Shown piece after piece: positions 51,366 to 61,426 of a stretch of 64,000 bases of DNA. This stretch comes from JABDMH01 sp965223165 (GTDB lineage: Bacteria; Bacteroidota; Bacteroidia; Chitinophagales; Saprospiraceae), in contig CBDCVQ010000006.1 of assembly GCA_965223165.1 (NCBI GenBank), positions 1-64,000 on the forward strand, read 5' to 3'. The notes under the pieces were generated by a model that was not told the DNA's origin, made no database searches, and saw only the letters and a list, made by a program, of their open reading frames with translations. Every line of letters begins with the position of its first letter. The first letter of the stretch is position 1. The translations under genes and the position numbers were made by a program.

Positions 51366-51543
51366 CCGCAGAAAGAGGATTCTGCGGCTGCCGTGGATGG
51401 GACACCGCAGAAAGAGGATTCTGCGGCTACCGTGGATGGGATACCGCAGATTGAGGATTCTGCGGCTGCCGTGGATGGGATACCGCAGATTGAGGATTCT
51501 GCGGCTGCCGTGGATGGAATACCGCAGAAAGAGGATTCTGCGG
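51366..51543. repeat. 39-bp tandem repeat with hairpin, 5 copies
   Basis: Units start at 51366, 51405, 51444, 51483 and 51522. Each holds CCGCAGA ... TTCTGCGG, an inverted repeat with a 7-bp stem, joined by CTGCCGTGGATGGGATA. The loop changes (AAGAGGA or TTGAGGA) while the stem is conserved. Unit length is 13 codons, so all frames stay open. Confidence 0.92.
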
Positions 51544-51693
51544 CTGCCGCCGCAAGAGATTTCTTCGGCGGATGTCCTTTACAATTTTCATGTGAGTGAA
51601 GCGGGAGGCGGCCTTGGGTCCAATGCGTTGATCTGCGACGGAATAGGAGCGTCCACATTCTCCGCCTTTGGGAAAACATGCTGGCCGCGAGCT

Positions 51694-51765
51694 CACTCCA
51701 AACTCAAGCTCACTCCAAACTCAAGCTCACTCGGAACTCAAGCTCACTCGGAACTTCGTCGCTAG
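51694..51765. repeat. 18-bp direct repeats next to the hydrolase gene
   Basis: GCTCACTCCAAACTCAA and variants with CGG for CCA, about four copies. The GCTCACTC core is the same as that of the array at 53262-53455 on the other side of the gene. Confidence 0.75.
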
Positions 51766-51766
51766 C

Positions 51767-53152
51767 TCACTCCGAACTGACTCGTTGCAGTAAGGCCTGA
51801 TAGCCGGGTTTGTCCATCAGGGGAGCAAATACCTTGTGCCGGAGACTGGCTTCCCTTCGCATGCCATGGTCATACGCCTTTTCCAGCAGATCAATGGCGG
51901 CTTGCCAATTCGATTTTTGCGCGTAGATCTTGGCCTGGTACCAGTACGGATGCGGGATGTCGGGCTGCGCATATGCCCAGACGCCGGTCAGCATCAAGGC
52001 AAGATTCAACTCACCTTGCCCTTCAAACCTGAAAGTCGACTCGGCACTGCGAGCGGCGATCAGGTTCAGTAGGCGAGCTCCCAGGTATTGCCATTGGCGG
52101 GATTTGTGCTTATCTCGGAGGGACACCAGCCGATCGATCTCGGTGCGCCACCAGGCCATGTCACAGCTGCTTTTTTCGCGCAACAGTGAGAGCTCTCTGA
52201 AGGCGGTCAAGTACTTGGCGATGGCTTGCTGCTCATAGCCGAAGATCTTGTCGTTTTGGCGAGTGATCTTACGATAGTCCTTCGAGGTTTGGAGGCTGTC
52301 TTTTAGATGGAGGAGCTCCCCTTCGATGGATTGGTGCCATGGGAGTGCCTCGTCAATATGTTGCAGGGCGTAGTCTGGAAATCCCCACGCGCCCGCGTCT
52401 CGTAGGTGGCGAAGTTTCAGCTGGGCATAGCGCATTTCGGACGATGGTTGAAGGGCTTGGCCATGCACCCGTTGGAGTCTGAGGAGGGCCAGTTCAATGA
52501 TGGAGGGAGGGGGCCATTGATGCCCAGCGTCAAAGATCAGACGGGCGTTGGCAATGCCCAGGGCCTGCAGACTATCGGCCACGACGGCGTGCTCCTGAAA
52601 GTTCATGTCCTTGATGCCCACCAGTCCGAGGTAGTAAAAGGACTGGCCCGGTTGGGGATGGTAGGAGGGATCGGGTGGATATCCGGCACCACAGCCGATC
52701 ACGCCCCGGATTTTGTCTTCGGTCAGGGCCGCGATGGCCAGGGCTGCCCTCGATCCTCCGGAAAATCCCGCGGTGTACACCCGTTGCCGGTCAAAGGCGA
52801 GCCTCTGCTCGGTGTCTGCGAAGACAGCATTGGCCGCCTCAAAAAGGAGATCCCAGGATCCATTTTTGGCATTGTTCGAGCACACGAGTATGTACTGGTG
52901 TGCCCGGGCCGCCTCCACAAATGTTTCTATGCCCAGACGGCCACGCGCTCCGGGATCAACGATGTAGACGATCGGCAAGGCCGTGTGCCCATCATAGGCC
53001 GGGGGCAAGTACTGTGCATATGACTGACTGGCATCCGCTTGACATAAAACGGTGTCCACGATGATGTCCACCTCCGTGGCAGCCGGTAAAACACTCGGAA
53101 CAGAAGCAAGGACCAGCAGTAGCCGTCGAAAATGTTGAGTGAGACCCAGCAT
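51767..53152 (-). CDS. Secreted alpha/beta hydrolase with C-terminal TPR-like region
   Basis: 461 residues from the Met at 53152 (MLGLTQHFRRLLLVLASVPSVLPAATE, a signal peptide); the in-frame ATG at 53209 would add 19 polar residues. Residues about 45-240 form an esterase-like alpha/beta hydrolase fold: LPIVYIVDPGARG, YTAGFSGGSRAALAIA (nucleophile Ser in GFSGG), and FDAGHQWPPPSI with the probable catalytic His. The C-terminal half is helical and ends in TPR-like sequence (PHPYWYQAKIYAQKSNWQAAIDLLEKAYDHG). Likely a periplasmic or exported esterase or peptidase; substrate unknown. It stands alone, flanked on both sides by GCTCACTC repeats. Confidence 0.8.
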   Translation of the reverse strand: MLGLTQHFRRLLLVLASVPSVLPAATEVDIIVDTVLCQADASQSYAQYLPPAYDGHTALPIVYIVDPGARGRLGIETFVEAARAHQYILVCSNNAKNGSWDLLFEAANAVFADTEQRLAFDRQRVYTAGFSGGSRAALAIAALTEDKIRGVIGCGAGYPPDPSYHPQPGQSFYYLGLVGIKDMNFQEHAVVADSLQALGIANARLIFDAGHQWPPPSIIELALLRLQRVHGQALQPSSEMRYAQLKLRHLRDAGAWGFPDYALQHIDEALPWHQSIEGELLHLKDSLQTSKDYRKITRQNDKIFGYEQQAIAKYLTAFRELSLLREKSSCDMAWWRTEIDRLVSLRDKHKSRQWQYLGARLLNLIAARSAESTFRFEGQGELNLALMLTGVWAYAQPDIPHPYWYQAKIYAQKSNWQAAIDLLEKAYDHGMRREASLRHKVFAPLMDKPGYQALLQRVSSE

Positions 53153-53261
53153 AAATTGTTCTTCTGCAACTAAAATGGGCCGACCATGCGCAGATGATCG
53201 GCCCAGCAATTTTTTTTGGAGTGACTAAAGTGCGCTAAGGTGCTTATAGTGACCTAAAGTT

Positions 53262-53455
53262 GCACACTCAAGCTCACTCAAGCTCACTCAAGCTCACTCA
53301 AGCTCACTCAAGCTCACTCAAGTCACTCAAGCTCACTCAAGTCACTCAAGCTCACTCAAGCTCACTCAAGCTCACTCAAGCTCACTCAAGCTCACTCAAG
53401 CTCACTCAAGTCACTCAAGCTCACTCAAGTCAGTCAAGCTCACTCAACCTCACTG
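53262..53455. repeat. 10-bp tandem array (CAAGCTCACT)
   Basis: About 18 units of CAAGCTCACT, interrupted by 8-bp variants (CAAGTCAC). Located between the 5' end of the hydrolase gene and the 3' end of the SusD gene. The pattern is simple-sequence slippage and should be length-variable. Confidence 0.93.
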
Positions 53456-53462
53456 CTACCTC

Positions 53463-54847
53463 CTACTGGTCCCACCAGAATCTTTGCTGAAAGTCCGGCG
53501 CCGTGATGGGCACATTGGATTCATTCAGGTCGATCTCTGTCTGTGGGTATGGCAGCCTCCGGGGAATCTCGCCATTGTTATTAAAGGCATTATTGCCTCC
53601 GGGCACTGGCGTGAGATCAGGTAGACCCAAGCGTCGATAGTCGGTCCAAGTCTCCAGCCCATGCGAGTACAGGGCAATGTACTTCTGCTGGATGATCTGA
53701 GCCAACTGTGCGTCCGTGTCTGCGAGCGAGGCCAGGTCGCTATGCTGTGCCACATAATCTTCGTCGACCGAGCCGACGATTTTTTGCAAGGAGGCTCGAA
53801 TGCCTTCGGCCAGGGCTTCCTGTGCAGCGGCGGCATCGCCATTGCCCATGAGCATAGCTTCGGCCTCGATAAATTTGGCTTCGGCATAGCTCATGTAGAT
53901 CACGGGCGAATTAATCTTCGTGTAGAAGGTCCCCGAATTAAAAATTCGTATTAAATCCGGACGGCGTGCCGGGTGCGGGATTAAGCAAGGCAGCGCTACG
54001 CGGATCCGCCAGGTCTACGAGTAGATTAAAGAACTGGGGATCGATGTTAATGTTACCCCCTCGGTCCTGCGTAAACTGATATTGCGGATTGGCCTCGTTC
54101 GTGCTACTGCCAAAATTAAATTGCAAGTCATCCGCATTGGAAGAAAATGCATTCTCGAGTGCGCCTAGTGCCTGGCTATAGGCAGAAGCGTTCACCTTGC
54201 TTGTGTGCAGATAATATTTGGCCTTCAGCGCCATCGCAGCTTTCGCCCATGCACCGGTATTTCCTCCGTACATCAAGTCATCAGATCCAAGCGCCGGACC
54301 AGAGCCCGCGTCGCCCGTTAGTAGATTGATGGCTTCGTCCAGGAGACTGTGGATCGTACCATAGAGGTTTTCCTGCGTGTCATAGGCCGGAAAAAAACTC
54401 ATTGTCTAGTCCTTGCCAAGCGGCAGTGTAGGGCACGTCCCCAAACATGTCGGTCAGATGTCCAATACCCATGGCGATCAAGACCCGCGCCATACCGGCG
54501 GTGTGGTTGGAGCCCTCGTCCTCTGCCTTCCGCAGGATCGTGATCAGCGGATTTAGCGAACTTTGATACATCCTTCGCCACACGCCATCCATGTCACTCG
54601 CCTTGACGAGGTATTTGTAATTGTCGAATTGTTGAGCGTTGATGCCCTGAAAATGCTGCATAAACAGTCCGTTGATGCGTACCATTTCTCCACCGATCGA
54701 AAAAGCTAAGCCGGCTTGTGCAGCAGGCGTGATCGCCTGGGCGGATACATCGGAAGGCAATGCCGGATTGACGTTGGTGTCGCCAAAGTCGCATGCACTG
54801 ATGGCTACTACTGCAACGATGGCCAGGCATTTATATATCGTTCTCAT
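53463..54847 (-). pseudogene. SusD-like nutrient-binding lipoprotein, two frameshifts
   Basis: Three frames together encode one SusD-family protein of about 455 residues. Frame 1 (54847-54380) has a lipoprotein signal (IVAVVAISACDFGDTNVNP) and the SusD start. Frame 2 (54402-53938) has NLYGTIHSLLDEAINLL, AWAKAAMALKAKYYLH. Frame 3 (53903-53463) has YMSYAEAKFIEAEAML, QKYIALYSHGLETWTDYRRLGLPDL. Each junction is one extra base in an A/T run: seven A at 54391-54397 and five A at 53940-53944 (plus strand). It works at the cell surface as the lid of the SusC channel at 54872. Either real decay or homopolymer sequencing errors. Confidence 0.85.
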
Positions 54848-54871
54848 AATAAATCTTCTATTATTTTATAA

Positions 54872-57800
54872 TTAAAAGGAAATATTCAGCTTAGCTCCGT
54901 AGCTGCGTGTATTTGGATTATTGAAATAGTCGTATCCAAATACGTTGCTCGCATCACTGGTCAAGTTGGTCTCCGGATCAATACCGGTGTAATCCGTGAT
55001 CAGGAATACATTTCTCGCATTCAGGGTCAGATTAATGCCCTCGATAAAGCTGTTGGCAAATATGCGCCGGGGCAAATCATAACTCAAGCTGATATCTCGC
55101 AAGCGGATGTAAGAACCGTCTTGTACGGTTAGTTCGTCCAAGTTGACAAATCCATAATTCTGATAGAAGTTGGTGCCGCCGTCGGTGCCACCCTTCACCA
55201 CCTCGATATTATTGACCGTGCTGGTGGGGTTACCATTTTCGTCGGCTAATACGCCCGGGAATATGACCCGTTCATTTCGATCCAGGGTGGCAATACCTAC
55301 ACCAAAGTTGTTCAGTACGCCGGAGGTGCCATTGTAGACATCTCCTCCCTGACGAATGTCAAATAGGAATGAAAACTCCAGTCCCTTATAGGTAAATCCA
55401 TTGCGAATACCTAGGGTCCAGTCTGGATTAGGATCGCCCACTTTACCATCGACGGGATCCTGCAGCGGCATGCCATCCAATGGGTCAATGACCATACGAC
55501 CCTGGTCATCCCGCAAGAAGCGAGTACCATGGAATATGCCATAGGGTTCGCCCACCTGGATACGCTGGGTGCCAAACGGATCTATCGTGATCACATTCAG
55601 ACCGGGTGCGATCTTATTAACGACGGACTTGTAGGTATTGAAATTCAGTCCCAGGCTATAGGAAAAATCTCCACTTCGTACGATCTCACCCGTCAGGACA
55701 GCCTCCAGACCTTTGTTTTCAATCTCACCAGTGTTAATGGCCCGTTGCAGGAAGCCGGAGGCGCGGGAGATGTCCACCAGGTTGATGACGTCTTCAGACA
55801 GTGCTCGATAGTACGTGACGTCTGCCACCAATCGGTTGTTAAACAATCTGAGGTCGACACCAAACTCGATGGTCGTTGTAAATTCCGGGCGCAGCTCCTC
55901 ATTACCCAAGACGACATCGGGTATAAAAGAGTTGGTACCAAGGGCGGGGAAGATCACACCATTGGGGGTGGTCCATCCGTCGCGCACTCTTGCCTGCGCA
56001 AAACCGGTGGTTGTCAAACCAAATTGAGCATCATTACCCACTTTTCCGAAGGAGGCACGCAGTTTACCGTACGAAAGTATGCCACCCTCCATACCGAGTG
56101 TCTCTGTGAATGTCCAACCCACGGCTACGGCCGGATAGAAGAAGGAATTATTGGCTTTGGGCAGGGTAGAGGACCAGTCATTTCGTCCGGTCAGATTTAC
56201 GAATACCTGATCTTTGTACGATAGTCGCAGATCACCGTAGACGCCGTAAAGCTGTCGCTCAGTGGGTCGCTCGACCACGCTAAAAGAGTTGGCACTGGCG
56301 GCATTAAAAAACCCTCTGGAGGCTAGTCCTTGTCCGTCCTCTCTTCGATTGTCCACTTTGTTCTGATAGTAGTTCCACCCGACGGTGGCATCCAATCGAA
56401 AGTCGTTGGACAGATCCTTATTAAATGTACCATACACATCGACGTTGAGGTCTCGACTATTGATCGCATGATTGACCACTTGACCCGCAGGCAGTGTACC
56501 TGAGCCGATGTCGTTGCGGAATTTTCTAAAGTCGCTGTACGTGTCTACGCCCAAACGGCTATGGACGGTAAATCCTTCAAAGAGATCATATTCGAGCTTG
56601 GCAAAACCAATAAAACGATTGACGTCATCTGTCAAGAAATTCTTGTAGACGGTCCAGTAGGGATTGTCATAAATCGCCCGGTCACCGAGTAGCCCCTCGA
56701 TAGGCGCGGGGACGACCATCCTCAAACTGGTAGGCCAACGCATTGTCATCCGGATCATAACCGTTGCGATTGTCAAACGTGGGGGTCGTGCGTAGCAGAC
56801 CCAGCATGACGCCAGATGTGTTTTGAGCCGTTTTGCGCTCGACGTCCACCCGAATTCACATAATTACCGGACAGCGTAGCGCGCATCTTTTCGGAAATAT
56901 TCGCTCCGATGGTGGCTTTAAAGGAAGTCCGGTTAAACTTGGTGTTCGGAATAATACCGGTCTGATACATGTTGCCGCCGGACATAAAATAATTAATTAC
57001 GGAAGTACCGCCGCTGACACTGACATAATTATTATTTGTAATGGCAGTTTCGAAGAAGTCGCCGGCATTGTCATAGGCATTGGCCACGTTGGCAGTGGCT
57101 CTGGGATCGTCTTTGTGCACGATCAGCCCATTGCGATCCCAAGGTGAGGCCTCACTGGCGTAACGCAGATCTGAGATGAGCGGTCCCCAGCTGAATCCCG
57201 TGAAGGAGCCCGTCATTGGACCCGCAAAGGTTGGCACACCGCCCGAAGGATTGCCTTGCGCATAGGTGCGTTGAAGTTCGGGCAGTTTGTTGACCCGGTC
57301 AAAGGTGATGGAACTGCTGACATTCACCCGTGGTTTTCCGTTGGTATCTCTACCTCGTTTCGTCGTGATCACGATGGCTCCATTGGCAGCTCGAATCCCA
57401 TAGAGGGCCGTAGCGGCAGGTCCTTTGAGCACGGTCATCGACTCCACATCATCCGGGTTGAGGTCAATCGCTCGGTTTGAGTTATTTACACCGCCTGACC
57501 CCAGATCGCTCACGGCATCCTCCGGCGAGTCTGCAGACGTGAACGTACTGTTGTCAATGGGTATTCCATCTACCACGAAGAGTGGTGCATTACGACCGAT
57601 GATGGTCTTGTTACCCCTAATTCGTATCTGTGCGGCCGCTCCAGCCGTACCACCCGAACTGGTGACCTGGACACCGGCGGCTTTACCCGCGAGCGCAGCT
57701 ACCAAGTTGGTCTCGCCCGAGTTTCTCATCTCATCCGCCTTGACCGATTGGATCGAGTAACCCAGGTTGGATTTATCTGCGGTAATACCAATGGCTGTGA

Positions 57801-58110
57801 CGACAATTTCGTCCAGGCTCGTCGCATTAAGCTGCAGCGTGACATTGAGATCTGTCAAACTGCCGACGGTGATCTCCTGACTTTCATAGCCAGTATAAGA
57901 GAAGACCAGTACCGACTCTTCCGAGGGTACGGTGATGCTGAACCTGCCGTCAAAGTCGGTGATTTCTCCCGAAGAGGTTCCCTTGATCAAGATATTGACC
58001 CCGATGAGGGGTTGATTACCATCTGCTCCCGTCACGACACCGCTGACGGTCCGCTGGGCCGACAACGACAGTGTACTGAGCACGATCATAAACGTAAATA
58101 GTGCTTTCAT
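54872..58110 (-). pseudogene. SusC/RagA-like TonB-dependent transporter, two frameshifts
   Basis: About 1078 residues if repaired. Signal peptide (MKALFTFMIVLSTLSLSAQ), carboxypeptidase-regulatory-like domain (VSGVVTGADGNQPLIGVNILIKG), plug (EIVVTAIGI, NLVAALAGKAAGVQVTSSGGTAG, LKGPAATALYGIRAANGAIVITTKRG), then the beta-barrel to the final aromatic NTRSYGAKLNISF. The frame changes after NGS near 56821 (one extra base in AAAA) and again near 56693 (one extra base in GGGG). Between the two, GVMLGLLRTTPTFDNRNGYDPDDNALAYQFEDGRPRAYRG reads in the third frame, typical of the family. It is upstream of susD in one operon. It would import oligosaccharides or peptides; no polysaccharide-degrading gene is adjacent. 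Confidence 0.88.
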
Positions 58111-58213
58111 AGAAACGTGTTTTGATTAAAGACTTATTAATAGGGTCGAAGTAGTGCTTGTCTCTTTGTGGCTACGGGATCAAGCGCAACAACATCCAAG
58201 AATGTTATACGCC

Positions 58214-58239
58214 TGTTAAATTTGTTAAGCACTTGTTAA
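58214..58239. promoter_or_regulatory. Three TGTTAA motifs upstream of the SusC gene
   Basis: TGTTAA occurs at 58214, 58223 and 58234 (TTAACA on the coding strand), about 105-130 bp upstream of the susC start. Spacing near one helical turn suggests a regulator site; no identity can be given. The 58111-58340 gap holds nothing else I can name. Confidence 0.25.
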
Positions 58240-58339
58240 ACGTTTCGAAAGGAATTATTCAAGGACCAATGCTGTAGGTGATAGGAATTATGAAGTTGAC
58301 ATGATGGAACGTGCAGTGAAATGGCCAGATTGTGAAGTG

Positions 58340-59480
58340 GTTCTGGAGGACTATTGTAGGCCTTTGCTTTGTTTGCGGGGGGATGTATTGTATCTGGTGT
58401 CTTGCTGAGGTCCTGTATTGTCGTAAAGGTAGATGCTGTTGATCCTTGGCGCCTTTGGCGCTGTTGCTATTGTGGGCCTTTGCTTTGTTTGGGGGGGGTG
58501 TATTGTATCTGGTGTCTTGCTGAGGTCCTGTCTTGTCGTAAAGGTAGATACTGTTGATACTTGGCGCCTTTGGCGCTGTTGCTGTTGTAGGCCTTTGCTT
58601 TGTTTGGGGGGGATGTATTGTATCTGGTGTCTTGCTGAGGTCCTGTATTGTCGTAAAGGTAGATACTGTTGATACTTGGCGCCTTTGGCGCTGTTGCTAT
58701 TGTTGGCCTTTGCTTTGTTTGGGGGGGTGTATTGTATGTGGTGTCTTGCAGAGGTCCTGTCTTGTCGTAAAGGTAGATGCTGTTGATACTTGGCGCCTTT
58801 GGCGCTGTTGCTATTGTAGGCCTTTGCTTTGTTTGGGGGGTGTATTGTATCTGGTGTCTTGCTGAGGTCCTGTATTGTCGTAAAGGTAGATACTGTTGAT
58901 ACTTGGCGCCTTTGGCGCTGATACTATTGTAGGCCTTTGCTTTGTTGGGGGGGTGTATTGTATCTGGTGTCTTGCTGAGGTCCTGTATTGTCGTAAAGGT
59001 AGATACTGTTGATCCTTGGCGCCTTTGGCGCTGTTGCTATTGTTGGCCTTTGCTTTGTTTGGGGGGGTGTATTGTCTGTGGTGTCTTGCTGAGGTCCTGT
59101 TTTGTCGTAAAGGTAGATGCTGTTGATACTTGGCGCCTTTGGCGCTGATCCTATTGTAGGCCTTTGCTTTGTCTGCGGGGGATGTATTGTATCTGGTGTC
59201 TTGCTGAGGCCCTGTCTTGTCGTAAAGGTAGATACTGTTGATCCTTGGCGCCTTTGGCGCTGTTGCTATTGTTGGCCTTTGCTTTATTTGGGGGGGGTGT
59301 ATTGTATCTGGTGTCTTGCTGAGGTCCTGTATTGTCGTAAAGGTAGATACTGTTGATCCTTGGCGCCTTTGGCTGTTGCTATTGTTGGCCTTTGCTTTGT
59401 TTGGGGGGGTCTTGTATCTGGTGTCTTGCTGAGGTCCTGTCTTGTCGTAAAGGTAGATGCTGTTGATCCTTGGCGCCTGA
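58340..59480. repeat. 110-115-bp tandem repeat, ten copies, with G-runs and hairpin
   Basis: TCGTAAAGGTAGAT recurs at 58421, 58536, 58651, 58765, 58878, 58991, 59105, 59220, 59335 and 59445. Each unit contains the hairpin GGCGCCTTTGGCGC, a GCCTTTGCTTTGTTT segment, a G-run of 4-8, and GTATCTGGTGTCTTGCTGAG. Unit length varies (110-115) chiefly through the G-run. The layout (hairpin, then a CTGTTGC element) parallels unit A at 49794, so the families may be related. ORFs of 60-230 codons across it are repeat artefacts. Confidence 0.92.
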
Positions 59481-59520
59481 CGGCGCTCAAGCATTAGCAA
59501 GATTAAGGTATTCTATTTTT

Positions 59521-59709
59521 TTAGAAATTATTATGACCGTTTTGAACCGAGGTGAGAAAGTTGTTAATCTTCACTCCTAGTTTCTTGAGTCTGCTATGCA
59601 GATTTATGTAGGTCTGCTTGTCCTGAAGTGAACCAGTCTCAAAGAGAATTTCCAGATGATCAATAGTCTCGTCATTTGATGAGAGGGCATAGATGATGAA
59701 TCTAATATA
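59521..59709 (-). pseudogene. Four-helix-bundle (S23-type) protein, C-terminal fragment
   Basis: Encodes (Y)IRFIIYALSSNDETIDHLEILFETGSL, QTYINLHSRLKKLGVKINNFL and the stop at 59521. It is the third part of a gene whose other parts are at 61242-61426 and 63491-63500. AATATA at 59704-59709 is the left target duplication of the IS4-like element. Four-helix-bundle ORFs (first seen in 23S rRNA intervening sequences) are about 120 residues; function unknown. Confidence 0.9.
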
Positions 59710-59761
59710 ACTCAAGTTTCGGCAGTAAAGGAATAAGAAAAAAAAAGGAGTTAAGTTACTT

Positions 59762-59792
59762 CTCTAAAATACAGTAAATCAGTATTTTAGAG
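59762..59792. terminator. Hairpin upstream of the IS4-like transposase
   Basis: CTCTAAAATA (59762-59771) pairs perfectly with TATTTTAGAG (59783-59792) around an 11-base loop, just inside the left end and 25 bp before the transposase start. In other elements such hairpins sequester the start region when transcription enters from outside; here this is inference. Confidence 0.5.
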
Positions 59793-59817
59793 TTGACAAA
59801 AGAAACAAAACTCCTTA

Positions 59818-61239
59818 ATGAAAGATACAGATTTTTTCGAGGAAATACAATCAATTTTGATGTATTCTGGACAGATTTCGTGCGCACTATTTAACGATGT
59901 AGTGAATAGTTCTCTATCAGGGATCAAGGCACATCATCATGCTTTAGCCAGTCGAGATTCGGTGGTCAAGATGATGGTCTTGCTAAAGCTGTTGAAGATT
60001 GAGTCAATTGGGCAGTATTTTAGATCCGATTTAGGCAGGTTGATCCAATATGGCAAAGACGTATTCTATGGGATCAAGAATAGTCCGAGGATTAATTGGC
60101 GACAATGCTTGCTGAGACAAGCAAAGAGTTGTGATATCGAAGGCGAAGAAATATCACAAGACCATTCAAGGGCCGATCAGACGCGATGCTTTATTATAGA
60201 TGATACCGACATGCCAAAGACGGGCAAGCGCATGGAACTATTAGGGCGGATCTATTCCCATGTGAAGGGCGGGTCCATACTGGGATATAAGGGGCTGAAT
60301 CTGGCGTTGTGGACAGGTGCGACCCTGTTGCATCTTGACTTCTCCCTACATGGGGAGGCTGGGAAAAAGAAGGACCAGGGAATCAGGAAAAAAGATCGAA
60401 AGAAAAGATATGCTAAGAGGCGGGATAAGAATAGTCCAGGATGTAAAAGGACATCAGAATACTTTGAGAAGAAGACACTGGTAGCCGTACAAATGCTGAG
60501 ACGAGCTATCAACAAAGGGTTCAGAGCCTCCTATATACTGGTAGATTCCTGGTTTTTTAACAGGTCATTGGTGGAAGCGGCGGTAAGCCATGGGATCCAT
60601 TTGATTAGCCGGCCGAAGAACAATAATTGGAAGTATATATTGAAGGGGAATCCCCGTACTATTTCCAGCCTATCCAACAAGTTTCGATCGTTGAACTCCA
60701 GAAAATATTGGACAGAGATGGGCCTATATTACGGAGGATTGACTGTAGAGTTCCAGGGTCACCTCCTCCAATTATTCTTTTACAAAGAGAACAAACGAGG
60801 TAGCAAATGGGAGGTTATTGCCACGACCAATCTAAAAATTGGAGCCAAAAAGGCTTATCAGATTTACCAGAATCGGTGGAGCATCGAAGTGTCTTACAAG
60901 GAACTCAAGCAACATTTGAAATTTGGCGCTTGTCAAAGCAGAGACTTTGACGCCCAAATCGCTGATGCTACCCAATGCCTGCTGGCCTATAATTTCTTGT
61001 CAAAATATAAGATGATTCACCATTATCAAACCATCGGCGGTTTATTCAAAGAGATCTCACGCAACTGGCTCAGTCCCACTCTCATGAATAGATTTTGGAA
61101 CAAAGTAATGGGCCTAATCCGAAAACTTGCCCGATTCGTAGACCTGCCCATCAACATCCTGCGCGATAATCTACTGCGGAAGGATGAATTCTACTCCAAA
61201 TTTGAGAAACTGTCCCTAGCATTTACTACCGAAACTTGA
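59818..61239 (+). CDS. IS4-like DDE transposase
   Basis: 473 residues, intact. DDE motifs: FIIDDTDMPKTG (first Asp), YILVDSWFF (second Asp), and YQNRWSIEVSYKELKQHLKFG, which fits the YREK signature (Y-2-R-3-E-6-K) of the IS4 group. A basic insertion (KKDRKKRYAKRRDKNSPGCKR) lies after the first Asp. The stop codon overlaps the right inverted repeat. An intact frame with perfect target duplications suggests recent insertion. Confidence 0.9.
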   Translation: MKDTDFFEEIQSILMYSGQISCALFNDVVNSSLSGIKAHHHALASRDSVVKMMVLLKLLKIESIGQYFRSDLGRLIQYGKDVFYGIKNSPRINWRQCLLRQAKSCDIEGEEISQDHSRADQTRCFIIDDTDMPKTGKRMELLGRIYSHVKGGSILGYKGLNLALWTGATLLHLDFSLHGEAGKKKDQGIRKKDRKKRYAKRRDKNSPGCKRTSEYFEKKTLVAVQMLRRAINKGFRASYILVDSWFFNRSLVEAAVSHGIHLISRPKNNNWKYILKGNPRTISSLSNKFRSLNSRKYWTEMGLYYGGLTVEFQGHLLQLFFYKENKRGSKWEVIATTNLKIGAKKAYQIYQNRWSIEVSYKELKQHLKFGACQSRDFDAQIADATQCLLAYNFLSKYKMIHHYQTIGGLFKEISRNWLSPTLMNRFWNKVMGLIRKLARFVDLPINILRDNLLRKDEFYSKFEKLSLAFTTET

Positions 61240-61241
61240 GT

Positions 61242-61426
61242 AATATAATCTTGCTTGTATCTCCTCCGGCCATATCCTTCAACAATATTAGAGCGAACAC
61301 TTTTGATAGATCGTCTAATCTGCCGCCCCTCCTCATACATTTCGAATCGAGGAAGATCCAGAGTTAGTCGATGTATTTCTGCTGACAAATCCCTGGCCAT
61401 TTGCCATATTTCCAATTTGCGATAAC
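61242..61426 (-). pseudogene. Four-helix-bundle protein, middle fragment
   Basis: Encodes YRKLEIWQMARDLSAEIHRLTLDL, YEEGRQIRRSIKSVRSNIVEGYGRRRYKQDYI, the N-terminal half of the family. It is bounded by the IS4-like target site (61242-61247) and the IS1634-like target site GATAAC (61421-61426). Adding back ATGAGTTATC from 63500-63491 restores the start MSYRKLEIWQ. Confidence 0.92.

Larger units (their letters stand above)
59710..61241 (+). mobile_element. IS4-like insertion sequence
   Basis: 1532 bp. Inverted terminal repeats ACTCAAGTTTCGGYAGTAAA (left end at 59710; right end reverse-complemented, ending 61241). A 6-bp target duplication AATATA flanks it (59704-59709 and 61242-61247). Precise removal joins the two halves of the four-helix-bundle frame (KQDYI + RFIIY). 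Confidence 0.93.

Noticed and set aside
49912..51405. 497-codon open frame on the minus strand made of 35-residue repeats (HRSRRRPVSNPRTKIKSQKPTPT-like)
   Set aside because: It exists only because the 105-bp unit is a multiple of three and three 88-bp units make 264 bp. All frames are open, there is no signal peptide, no known domain and no convincing start.
49696..51543. CRISPR array
   Set aside because: The repeats are directly adjacent 39- or 105-bp units without unique spacers, and no cas gene is present.
52406..53023. 205-codon plus-strand frame opposite the hydrolase
   Set aside because: Antisense to a protein with signal peptide and catalytic motifs.
58811..59500. 229-codon minus-strand frame and several 60-100-codon plus-strand frames
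   Set aside because: Artefacts of the 110-115-bp repeat; low-complexity translations that change frame with G-run length.
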